A DNA stretch of 22,364 bases from a virus, in the IMG/VR virus record IMGVR_UViG_3300036766_000195, positions 1 to 22,364 of that record; one strand, written 5' to 3'. Within the stretch, counting starts at the first letter, position 1; each line of letters opens with the position of its first letter. A model generated the notes under the pieces. That model saw nothing but the letters and a program-made list of their open reading frames with translations, searched no databases and was not told the origin of the DNA. Made by a program: the position numbers and the translations under genes. This document shows positions 14,385 to 20,512 of this stretch, one piece after another.

Positions 14385-15994
14385 TAGTCTTTCTCCTCTG
14401 TATATCCCCCGAGTCCGAAGCGCTTTTTGACTGTCCATAGCAGATAGCGCACAGCGTCGCACGTGTGGCTAAAAGCGTGGTTCGAGGCGCTCGGGTCGGG
14501 TCGCTCCCCCCATGCACCATCCGCCTTTGCCTCCGAACGATATTTCTGGAAACCGGCAATCGTTTGTATGCATCTTGGGTGTACGATGTAACGCGGCTTG
14601 CCGAGTGGCCCCGGTTGCATCATCGCCTTCACTACATCTTGGCCGCTAACAATCTGATGCTTGACCCGTGACGGCTTAGCCGCCGCAAGGCCACGTATCT
14701 TGAACTCCTGCCTCATTTGCACGGCTGACACGTCCCCAGCGCCGATATCCACCCAAACAGAGGGGAACCTTACGCCCGTCCAATTATTCGTTTTCCAAAC
14801 TTGCCGCCACTCATCCATAGAAGGGCCGTCATAGTTTTGAAGTTCTGTAATGCGAGTTACAAGTCTCTCTACCCACTCTTGTTCACTCACACCGTTACCT
14901 ACGAGTTCATCAAACTGAAAAAGTTGGCCGTCGCGGTACTGGCAGAGGATAATCGCCGTGTCGTCGGAGAAGCCCCAATCATATCCGCACCAAATCGGCC
15001 CCGCGTCGGGCACGTACTCTGCCTCGTCGCTCACGTTCGCATCGCTGAATGTCTGATAGATAAACGATTTGCTCTCAGGCTTCTTGCAAAGAAATTGCGC
15101 GTCGAACGTGTCCGCATCGATAGTCCTGTAGAACTTGCCGACTGCCTCGTGTGATAGCCACCCTGTAGCATTGCGTGAGTTGCCGTCTGACCACTTGTAC
15201 AGATTGCAGTTCTCAGCGGTGCAATTCTCATCGCACGGCATCGCCGCTTCGGCGATACAATAGGCGTAGACCCGCGCACCAGTCAACTCGGCATCGCTTA
15301 GAACCTTTGCCATGAGGCCTGTAGCCGAGTTCCGCGTACTCGTCACTAGGTATTGACCGAGCCGGTTGATTTCACCATCAAGCCAAGATGTCGGGATAGC
15401 GAGAGTATTACGATAGGCAACAGGGTTGCCGCTCTCCAACTCATCGAACGAAACAAACCGGGTGTGCGCGCCTTGGCTTGCGCGTTCGCTGGCTGCTATG
15501 ATTTCCAACGTTGACCCGTTGATGAATGTGCTTGAAGATTGAAGCGTCTCTTTGATAGCGAGCTTGAATGGCTTACGGCGGATGAAGTCTTTGAAGTACG
15601 CATATGCTCGCCGGGCCTGCTTATCGATTGCGCCGAAGTGTGCGGTAGAAAAGCCCGGCTTCCAATACGAGTTTGTGATTTCGAGGATGGCTGTGTAGAG
15701 CGTCTTACCCCCACCACGGTTCGCCAGCACGATTACGTTATCTTCGCGGTGAAAGAACATATCGGCGATGAAGTCGAAGGGGGGCGCGTGACCGGCACAC
15801 ACAGAGGTACGCGGGATGTCTAAGCCGAACACTTCTTTTATCCAAGCGTGTAACTCATCATCGGTGGTAGGCCGTGTTTCTGCGGCGGGTTTGTTCTTGA
15901 GTTGCTCAGCCGCTTGTTCGAGGAACAACGCCAACACTTCCGGCGGTACGCCACTCTTTTTCTTTATCGGCGGCTCGTATGGCTTAGTCGGCAT
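14384..15994 (-). CDS. terL: Terminase large subunit
   Basis: The 536-residue packaging motor has an ATPase half with Walker A ANRGGGKT (91-98), Walker B VSFDELE (D184, E185) and coupling motif LVTSTRN (216-222). The nuclease half has D339 in WCGYDWGFSDD, D416 and D421 in VWVDIGAGD, and D513 in SHTCDAVRYLL. Between the two halves is a Cys cluster (C246, C254, C258, C263) that may bind zinc. It pumps DNA into the prohead through the portal and cuts concatemers. The start overlaps the TerS end by 11 nt. The gene lies on the strand opposite the tail genes, separated from any portal gene. Confidence 0.95.
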   Translation of the reverse strand: MPTKPYEPPIKKKSGVPPEVLALFLEQAAEQLKNKPAAETRPTTDDELHAWIKEVFGLDIPRTSVCAGHAPPFDFIADMFFHREDNVIVLANRGGGKTLYTAILEITNSYWKPGFSTAHFGAIDKQARRAYAYFKDFIRRKPFKLAIKETLQSSSTFINGSTLEIIAASERASQGAHTRFVSFDELESGNPVAYRNTLAIPTSWLDGEINRLGQYLVTSTRNSATGLMAKVLSDAELTGARVYAYCIAEAAMPCDENCTAENCNLYKWSDGNSRNATGWLSHEAVGKFYRTIDADTFDAQFLCKKPESKSFIYQTFSDANVSDEAEYVPDAGPIWCGYDWGFSDDTAIILCQYRDGQLFQFDELVGNGVSEQEWVERLVTRITELQNYDGPSMDEWRQVWKTNNWTGVRFPSVWVDIGAGDVSAVQMRQEFKIRGLAAAKPSRVKHQIVSGQDVVKAMMQPGPLGKPRYIVHPRCIQTIAGFQKYRSEAKADGAWGERPDPSASNHAFSHTCDAVRYLLWTVKKRFGLGGYTEEKD

Positions 15995-16634
15995 CTGGTT
16001 CTATCCCGCCCGCCTCGATTGCGAGGCGAGTAGCCACGGCCTCTAACTCGTTAGCGTCAAGCCCGTCCCTGTTGGCAATCTCAACAATCTTCGTACGTGT
16101 GATTAGCTCTACCCGGTTCTGTTTTCCGTAGCGGTCGGGGTGTACCCGTTCGAGGTACCACGCCGCGCTGGCCCAAAATTGTGGGCCGCGTGTCGCCGCG
16201 TCTCTGATAATTTCTACCATCTCCATTTCACCGTATGCCGCCGCTTGCGTTGCGGCATCATAGAACACGCGGTACGGGCCTTCTGTTGCCTGCTCCCCTT
16301 TTCGAATCCAGTCCTTAAACGTGCCATAGGTAATACCAGCAGCCATGCACGCGGTAGAGGCATACTGTCCGTTAGCGAGTGCCTTACAGATAGTGGTAGC
16401 AACCTCTTGCGTCAGTTTGGAAAATGGAGGCGTGACGATTTCGCCAATGACGATAACAACCGGCTCACGCGGCGTAGGAGCATAAGGCTTGGGCTTGTCT
16501 GCCGCCGGAACCGGATTTTCACCCGCCGCTATTGCGGCCTTTCGGCGTGCTATCGCGGCTAACGACTTATCGCGGGCTTGCTGCCGCATCTCCGGTGTTC
16601 GCTCAAACTTTCCTGTTCCGTCGCCTTGTGGCAT
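15984..16634 (-). CDS. terS: Terminase small subunit
   Basis: The 216-residue protein has a basic, low-complexity N-terminus (residues 1-60). A helix-turn-helix follows in SKLTQEVATTICKALANGQY then STACMAAGITYGTFKDWIRK (roughly 73-115), the usual DNA-binding motif of small terminases. A helical middle (AAAYGEMEMVEIIRDAATRG) and AWYLERVHPDRYGKQNRVEL lead to a C-terminal helix likely to contact TerL. It should form a ring that selects the packaging site. Its ATG overlaps the endolysin stop (TAATG), and its own end overlaps TerL by 11 nt. Length and context are normal for the family. Confidence 0.9.
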   Translation of the reverse strand: MPQGDGTGKFERTPEMRQQARDKSLAAIARRKAAIAAGENPVPAADKPKPYAPTPREPVVIVIGEIVTPPFSKLTQEVATTICKALANGQYASTACMAAGITYGTFKDWIRKGEQATEGPYRVFYDAATQAAAYGEMEMVEIIRDAATRGPQFWASAAWYLERVHPDRYGKQNRVELITRTKIVEIANRDGLDANELEAVATRLAIEAGGIEPDAD

Positions 16635-17383
16635 TAGTGCCCCCCGCCGAGCGCATCAGCAGCCGCTTTTACTCGCGCCTCTAATGCTGTCTGCCGTGCC
16701 TTGATGTCCGCTATCTGCGCTTCAAGTTCCGCTTGAACTTCTGGCGTGATAGCGCCACGATTGGCGAGAGCCACCACGGCATTACAGAGGAAGTTGATAG
16801 CGGCCCCGTGTGCCAAGATGTCCGCACCATTCTGCATCGCGTTAGCGAACAGCGCGCCTACCTTCTCATCGATTTGTGCGTCTGTGTACAATCTAGTTTC
16901 CTCCTCTGTGTTAAAGAGTGTGCATTCGGCTTGGCGTCTGCGGACAAGGCCGGGATACGTAACCCCGTCTGTGCCGTGTACGTATTGCATGAGCGCGGCG
17001 CAAACATCCCCGCCGCTATTGACGGCCACACGCACGCTAGAGTTAGCGTAGCCGCCAACGCCAATGTTGTAGGCAAGGCTTGTCAGTGCGTCATACTCAT
17101 TCTGTGTGAGGGGCCGCGAATAATTCTCTACGCAAGCGGCGTAGGGTTGTACCTTCTCAATGAGTAGCTCTAATCCTCTTGCTTCGGTAATCCATTGGCC
17201 TTGTTCTGATAGTCTAGGCCACTCGTCACACAGCGCGCATAATCCCCGGGGCGTATGTGTTGGGCCTAGATGTACAAGTATTCCGATACCAACCGTGGCA
17301 TTGTTTGCGGCATCATCATAGAGATATGGTATGAACCCCTCAAACTCTCTAATCAGGTTGAACCCGGCGGTACTAAGTTGCAT
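16634..17383 (-). CDS. Endolysin, GH24 lysozyme (muramidase)
   Basis: The 249-residue protein has the T4-lysozyme-type catalytic triad with exact spacing: E15 (REFEGF), D24 and T30 (NNATVGIG), matching T4 E11-D20-T26. YDALTSLAYNIGVGGYANSS and VTYPGLVRRRQAE are further family motifs within the first ~165 residues. The rest is an added C-terminal region with a helix pair (AAINFLCNAVVALANRG, EVQAELEAQIADIKARQTAL), possibly for oligomerisation or wall binding. No signal peptide is seen, so it needs a holin or another release route. It is odd that it sits between small HNH-type genes and terS in one coupled operon. The start overlaps the preceding gene by 11 nt. Confidence 0.93.
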   Translation of the reverse strand: MQLSTAGFNLIREFEGFIPYLYDDAANNATVGIGILVHLGPTHTPRGLCALCDEWPRLSEQGQWITEARGLELLIEKVQPYAACVENYSRPLTQNEYDALTSLAYNIGVGGYANSSVRVAVNSGGDVCAALMQYVHGTDGVTYPGLVRRRQAECTLFNTEEETRLYTDAQIDEKVGALFANAMQNGADILAHGAAINFLCNAVVALANRGAITPEVQAELEAQIADIKARQTALEARVKAAADALGGGH

Positions 17384-17597
17384 TGTCTCTTGCCTTTGCT
17401 ATGAGTTCTTGCCTGCTACTAGGCAGATGACGCCTGCCCATCAGTGCGTCTGATAATTCACGTTTCGTGCCCGAGTCGATATCGCGTAGGCCATTGACGT
17501 TGCCAATCATCGCGTCACTGAGCGAATCTTGCGCGTCGGCATTACAGCGTCCGCACCAAGCGTGCCGACGATTGCAACTTTTAAGCGTGTATGGCAT
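17373..17597 (-). CDS. Small zinc-motif, NUMOD3-like protein (74 aa)
   Basis: The start taken is ATG 17597, on a TAATG overlap with the zinc-ribbon gene and with AGAGG upstream. The N-terminus has a C8-H12-C15-C18 cluster (SCNRRHAWCGRC). Two related segments follow, LSDAMIGNVNG and RELSDALMGRRHLPSS, which resemble NUMOD3 DNA-binding repeats. There is no HNH catalytic core. It looks like the DNA-binding half of an HNH protein that has lost its nuclease, or a small DNA-binding protein. It overlaps the endolysin start by 11 nt, so its translation probably couples to endolysin. Confidence 0.55.
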   Translation of the reverse strand: MPYTLKSCNRRHAWCGRCNADAQDSLSDAMIGNVNGLRDIDSGTKRELSDALMGRRHLPSSRQELIAKARDNAT

Positions 17598-17899
17598 TAG
17601 GCGTTTTCCTCTGTTTCCTTCTTGGCCGCGCGCTCTGCGGTACGCGCCCATCCTGCCGCCCAACGTGCTGTATAGGCGTCTAGCTCATCGCGGTGATTGA
17701 TGAGTATGTCGAGCCCGATGTACCCCGCCTCGATTTGCCGATAGACCGCTTCACTTGGCGGGGTACGTGGAACGAAACCCGGTGTTCTACCACACAACAC
17801 GCATACTTCGCGCTGTTCTGTGCGGGGCGTTCGTTCTTCCACAAACACTTTGCCTTTACAATGAGGGCGCTGGCAGTAATATGGGATTGACTGTTCCAT
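17597..17899 (-). CDS. Zinc-ribbon protein of unknown function (100 aa)
   Basis: The N-terminal ~38 residues carry C9-x4-C14 and C33-x2-C36 (YYCQRPHCKG and VCVLCGRTPGF), a likely zinc ribbon. The C-terminal half is helical (AVYRQIEAGYIGLDILIN, WAAGWARTAERAAKKETEEN). AGGA precedes ATG 17899, nine bases after the HNH-like gene stop. A zinc ribbon in a phage early or late operon may bind DNA or RNA polymerase, but nothing here decides that. No family recognised. Confidence 0.6.
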   Translation of the reverse strand: MEQSIPYYCQRPHCKGKVFVEERTPRTEQREVCVLCGRTPGFVPRTPPSEAVYRQIEAGYIGLDILINHRDELDAYTARWAAGWARTAERAAKKETEENA

Positions 17900-17908
17900 T
17901 GCGCGTCC

Positions 17909-18211
17909 TCATCTCTCGTAACCTGTTGGCGGAATGCCGCGCATCGCAAAGCCTCGTGTCCATTTTGTCACCCGACTGTGCTCAGGGCGGCAACACGCTT
18001 TTGTCTGACACACGCGGCGTAATTCGAAATCTCCGGGGTCACCCATGAACACGATGTAACAGAGCCGCCGGGCGTTCCAATTTTTGTGCTCATACCAAAT
18101 CTGCGCGCGGCCTCGATAGTCTACTTTTCCGATGTAGAGCCAACAGGGAGAGCCTTCAATAGAGCCGGGAACGTTTCTATCAATCTTTGAAAGAAGGTGC
18201 GCCATGTCCAT
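17909..18211 (-). CDS. HNH-like protein with missing catalytic histidines
   Basis: The 100-residue protein follows the layout of small phage HNH proteins of the CWxWxG type: SPCWLYIG (C23, W24), GRAQIW, ARRLCYIVFMGDPG, then LRRVCQTKACCRPEHSRV with C68, C73, C74 and H78. In active relatives the usual patterns are AHR and HxC(D). Here Arg occupies both positions (R48 and R66). The zinc site may persist while cleavage activity is likely reduced or lost. It starts on a TAATG overlap with the upstream HNH gene at 18211. It is either a decayed homing endonuclease or a DNA-binding derivative. Confidence 0.65.
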   Translation of the reverse strand: MDMAHLLSKIDRNVPGSIEGSPCWLYIGKVDYRGRAQIWYEHKNWNARRLCYIVFMGDPGDFELRRVCQTKACCRPEHSRVTKWTRGFAMRGIPPTGYER

Positions 18212-18534
18212 TACGCTGCCTCGTTGTGATATGCGGTGTGTGCCGCTGTGTTTTCGAATAGACGTAGGTTTTCAAGCCTGTTATCGTCTTTCACTTCGTT
18301 GCGATGATGCACTACCTCTGTAGGCAAGAGAGAGCGGCCTAGATGTTGGGCCATCAATACACGGTGTTCTAGTTGCCACACGTCAGGGTCAGCCACTTTG
18401 ACGAGTCTGTAACCCTTTGAGTAGCAGGTAGAACCGATAGGCACGCGCATGTGTGTGTTACCCATCTTGGCGGCAGACATATTAGCCTTGTGTTCGGCTG
18501 TGAATGGCTTACGTTCGTACACTCCTGTTGGCAT
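18211..18534 (-). CDS. HNH endonuclease with one NUMOD3 motif
   Basis: The 107-residue protein has one NUMOD3 repeat (FTAEHKANMSAAKMG), then GYRLVKVADPDVWQLEHRVL and the HNH core EVVHHRNEVKDDNRLENLRL. Key residues are H76-H77, N89 and H99/H103. It is a shorter paralogue of the HNH gene at 13935-14384: the core from WQLEHR to LFEN is nearly the same in protein and very similar in DNA, but two of the three NUMOD3 repeats are absent. The strong AGGAGAG before ATG 18534 and the promoter at 18660-18632 make it the first gene of the minus-strand operon. Confidence 0.85.
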   Translation of the reverse strand: MPTGVYERKPFTAEHKANMSAAKMGNTHMRVPIGSTCYSKGYRLVKVADPDVWQLEHRVLMAQHLGRSLLPTEVVHHRNEVKDDNRLENLRLFENTAAHTAYHNEAA

Positions 18535-18563
18535 GTTCTCTCCTCACTGTGCTTAGGACGCGC

Positions 18564-18596
18564 AAAAGGGTTGACTTCTCAGAGCGGTCAACCCTT
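18564..18596 (-). terminator. Hairpin with short T-run in the leader of the minus-strand operon
   Basis: AAGGGTTGAC (18566-18575) pairs perfectly with GTCAACCCTT (18587-18596) around an 11-nt loop. On the minus strand it is followed by TTTT. It lies ~30 nt after the predicted start point of the minus promoter and before the first gene, so it could attenuate the operon. It may instead be an operator or RNA-stabilising hairpin. Confidence 0.5.
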
Positions 18597-18631
18597 CCGG
18601 TAAATGGCTATTCTGTTCCCCCGACCTATGT

Positions 18632-18660
18632 AGTATACCACATTGAGGCTAGAAGCGCAA
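18632..18660 (-). promoter_or_regulatory. Extended -10 promoter for the HNH-lysozyme-terminase operon
   Basis: On the minus strand TTGCGC (18660-18655) is followed after exactly 17 nt by TATACT (18637-18632), with TGG immediately before it giving an extended -10. The predicted start point is near 18625. It is well placed to transcribe all minus-strand genes down to 13935. Confidence 0.6.
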
Positions 18661-18676
18661 CCTAGGCTGCCTATGC

Positions 18677-18705
18677 TTGCTATTTGGCTTTGAATGCTGT
18701 AGAGT
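18677..18705 (+). promoter_or_regulatory. Sigma70-type promoter candidate for the lipoprotein gene
   Basis: TTGCTA (18677-18682), 17-nt spacer, TAGAGT (18700-18705); each hexamer matches consensus at four of six positions. It lies ~65 nt before the lipoprotein start and is divergent from the minus-strand promoter, so the lipoprotein may have its own transcription unit. Confidence 0.45.
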
Positions 18706-18770
18706 AAACGCAAGCCCAAGGATGAATTAACAGGCATGGACGGCCTTAGAGAAAAGGAGTAAACCCGCCC

Positions 18771-19817
18771 ATGACCAAGATTATCGTTACATTCGTCACA
18801 TCTGCCTCCCTCATGCTCGCTGTAGCATGTGGCGGGAAGGCCGAAAGCCCGACGATTGACCACAGCCGCGCGCCGGTTGTCGGCATCGAGACGATAGCCA
18901 CTATCACCGCACCATCGTTCACCGAATCCACCGGCTGTGATAAGACGGCATTCAACGCGGGGGAGTGTGTGCCCGGCAACCCGACAGCCGCGCCCACTGT
19001 CGCAACGGCTCCGGCGGTTAACGCCGAAGTTCCGGCGGCTGTTACGACACCTGTTCTTGTTGAGGCACCAACTAACGTGCCCGCCGCGCCCCCAGCCCCG
19101 ACGAACACGGCGATACCTTTCGTTCCAGTCAGTACCCCGATAGTACCCGTAGTACCCGTGGTGCCAACCGTTGCACCAGTACACAACTGGCAGCTACAGG
19201 CCACGTGTATCTCAGGCGGCTCAGGAAGCGGGCAGGGTTTTCAACACTTCATCTCGCCGACTGGGCATCAGACTTTCACCTTTGAGACAGTCAGCGAGAC
19301 AGGCGGCTTTCATAGCGTGATTATTTCCGGTTCGTTCGTGGCTCCGAGTGTTTACAGCGGAAACATTCAAGTTTGGGCGAACGGCCTCGCAGCCGGGATG
19401 ATAGTGACTTTGAATGCTGAGACATTCGAAGGCGGCGGCGGGCCTGTCCTTGCAGAGACAATGATTCAGTGCCCCCCACCGGCTCCGACAAACACCCCGG
19501 TAGCAAGTCCCACAAATACATCCCCTGTTCCGCTTTGGAATTGGAACTTGCAGGCAACATGTGCCCCGCGCGACGATGGCAGCCCGGATATCACAGATGC
19601 CACCATTAGCGGTTCATTCGATACCGGCCCTGATCCTGATGTGGTCTACACTGTGACTGTCAGTAGCTACACCGACGGTCACGGATGGGATTTTACTGTC
19701 ATTCATAGCGCTCAAGGTCACGAGACTTTTACCCTTCAAGCACACATCGGCAAGACCTACTCTGTACGTGTTGACGTGGGTGAGATTGGTACCTATGTGC
19801 CGATTGTGACCTGCTAG
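18771..19817 (+). CDS. Phage-encoded secreted lipoprotein with two repeated C-terminal domains
   Basis: The 348 residues begin with a lipoprotein signal: K3, a hydrophobic core and LAVAC with C20 as the likely lipidated cysteine (the lipobox is imperfect). A long Pro/Ala/Thr/Val linker follows (about 70-135, with a PVVPVVPVVP run). Two related domains come next, each starting NWxLQATC, with SGSF and GHxTFT motifs and closing in a second Cys. A second linker, PTNTPVASPTNTSPVP, separates them. It would sit on the outer face of the cytoplasmic membrane. The PTNT linkers recall Chloroflexota secreted proteins. A single gene with its own promoter between lysis/packaging and lysogeny modules fits a moron. 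Superinfection exclusion by a lipoprotein is known in other phages; here it is inference. AAAGGAG precedes ATG 18771. Confidence 0.75.
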   Translation: MTKIIVTFVTSASLMLAVACGGKAESPTIDHSRAPVVGIETIATITAPSFTESTGCDKTAFNAGECVPGNPTAAPTVATAPAVNAEVPAAVTTPVLVEAPTNVPAAPPAPTNTAIPFVPVSTPIVPVVPVVPTVAPVHNWQLQATCISGGSGSGQGFQHFISPTGHQTFTFETVSETGGFHSVIISGSFVAPSVYSGNIQVWANGLAAGMIVTLNAETFEGGGGPVLAETMIQCPPPAPTNTPVASPTNTSPVPLWNWNLQATCAPRDDGSPDITDATISGSFDTGPDPDVVYTVTVSSYTDGHGWDFTVIHSAQGHETFTLQAHIGKTYSVRVDVGEIGTYVPIVTC

Positions 19818-19881
19818 GCCAGCGCGCCGGTTCTCCCCCTTGGTCGTCAATCTTGTATAGTCAACCTAGAAAGGAAAGGCC

Positions 19882-20094
19882 ATGAGTAAAATCCTCAAGG
19901 CATCGCAACACGTGGGCCGTGATGGGGACTGGAATCTTGACGAAGGCGTTACGGTGCATGAACAATTCGCCGGGCTGACAGCCTGCCGCCGCGCCGTCGG
20001 GACACGTCAGCGGGGATGGCTCTCGCAAGAGGCTTGGGCCTTCGATGTAACATGCAAGCAATGCCGGAAGGCAATTGAAAGCGGGGCGTACTAA
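19882..20094 (+). CDS. Small zinc-finger-like protein (70 aa)
   Basis: The protein contains VTVHEQFAGLTACRRAVG, with H26 and C35, and later VTCKQCRKA with C58 and C61. This H-x8-C ... C-x2-C layout is common in small phage and plasmid zinc proteins of unknown function. AGAAAGGAAAGG precedes ATG 19882, and a TATAGT -10-like box lies at 19856-19861 without a clear -35. The next gene begins directly at its stop. No specific role can be given. Confidence 0.65.
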   Translation: MSKILKASQHVGRDGDWNLDEGVTVHEQFAGLTACRRAVGTRQRGWLSQEAWAFDVTCKQCRKAIESGAY

Positions 20095-20295
20095 ATGGCA
20101 GAGGCACAATACCGCACGATGGCTGACGCGAAGCTCATCCGCATCTCGCAAGAGGCCCACCACGCCACACGGATAGGAGCCGCTATCGAAGATATGAAAA
20201 TGGAGGATTGGGCTTCGTGGGCGTTGATTGAGATGTCGAAGCAAGTCCGAGCGCAAGGCTTCCGCGCACCGGCAACGAAGCGGAAAGGCAAGTAA
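20095..20295 (+). CDS. Small hypothetical protein (66 aa)
   Basis: The ATG abuts the preceding stop (TAAATGG), so it is probably co-translated with the zinc-finger-like gene. The protein is mostly helical (YRTMADAKLIRISQEAHHAT, EDMKMEDWASWALIEMSKQV) with a basic end (ATKRKGK). No family recognised. It is the last plus-strand gene before the attP-like region and integrase. Confidence 0.6.
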   Translation: MAEAQYRTMADAKLIRISQEAHHATRIGAAIEDMKMEDWASWALIEMSKQVRAQGFRAPATKRKGK

Positions 20296-20302
20296 CGCTC
20301 TG

Positions 20303-20329
20303 CAAGCTGAGCTAGTACCTATCAGCTTG
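20303..20329. repeat. Inverted repeat beside the putative attP
   Basis: CAAGCTGA (20303-20310) and TCAGCTTG (20322-20329) are perfect inverted arms, 11 nt apart. The right arm lies in TATCAGCTTG (20320-20329), which recurs at 20394-20403 inside the tRNA-like core. CAGCTTGTGAAGCC (20323-20336) recurs with one change at 20445-20458. These repeats flank the core and may be integrase arm sites. No T-run follows, so a terminator is less likely. Confidence 0.55.
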
Positions 20330-20395
20330 TGAAGCCGACAAAAACGGAACCCCAGATTAGGTACGATTCAGGTTCGACGGTTGACGGCAGTGTTA

Positions 20396-20438
20396 TCAGC
20401 TTGGAAGGCTAGCGCTCTACCAATTGAGCTACCCCCGC
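20396..20438 (-). other. tRNA-Gly(UCC) 5'-half fragment, putative attP core
   Basis: Reading the minus strand from 20438, the order is an acceptor 5' arm GCGGGGG, TA, D-stem GCTC, D-loop AATTGGTA, D-stem GAGC, G, anticodon stem CTAGC, loop CTTCCAA (anticodon TCC) and the first bases GCT of the 3' stem. The match then stops. No T-arm or 3' acceptor strand is found, so it is not a functional tRNA. A tRNA piece beside a tyrosine integrase is the usual sign of an attachment site. Most tRNA-targeting elements carry the 3' part of the gene, whereas this one carries the 5' part. Confidence 0.75.
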
Positions 20439-20512
20439 TTTTGGCAGCTAGTGAAGCCAGCATAGCACTACTTAGCTTCGACCGTCGCGCCGATAACAGG
20501 AGCATGGTGGAA

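Noticed and set aside
14385-14462. 26-residue N-terminal extension of the HNH gene into TerL
   Set aside because: The extension only reads TerL in another frame; ATG 14384 has a strong ribosome-binding site and the TAATG overlap.
17598-17663. 22-residue N-terminal extension of the small zinc/NUMOD3-like gene
   Set aside because: It is antisense-free shadow of the zinc-ribbon gene's 3' end; ATG 17597 sits on a TAATG overlap with AGAGG upstream.
18588-19184. 198-codon minus-strand frame opposite the lipoprotein
   Set aside because: Composition (many Gly, Arg, Trp, Cys, Asn) is that of an antisense shadow and it crosses the divergent promoters; the plus-strand lipoprotein has a signal peptide, a ribosome-binding site and coherent domains.
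20396-20438. Functional tRNA-Gly gene
   Set aside because: Only the 5' half is present; no T-arm or matching 3' acceptor strand follows on the minus strand.
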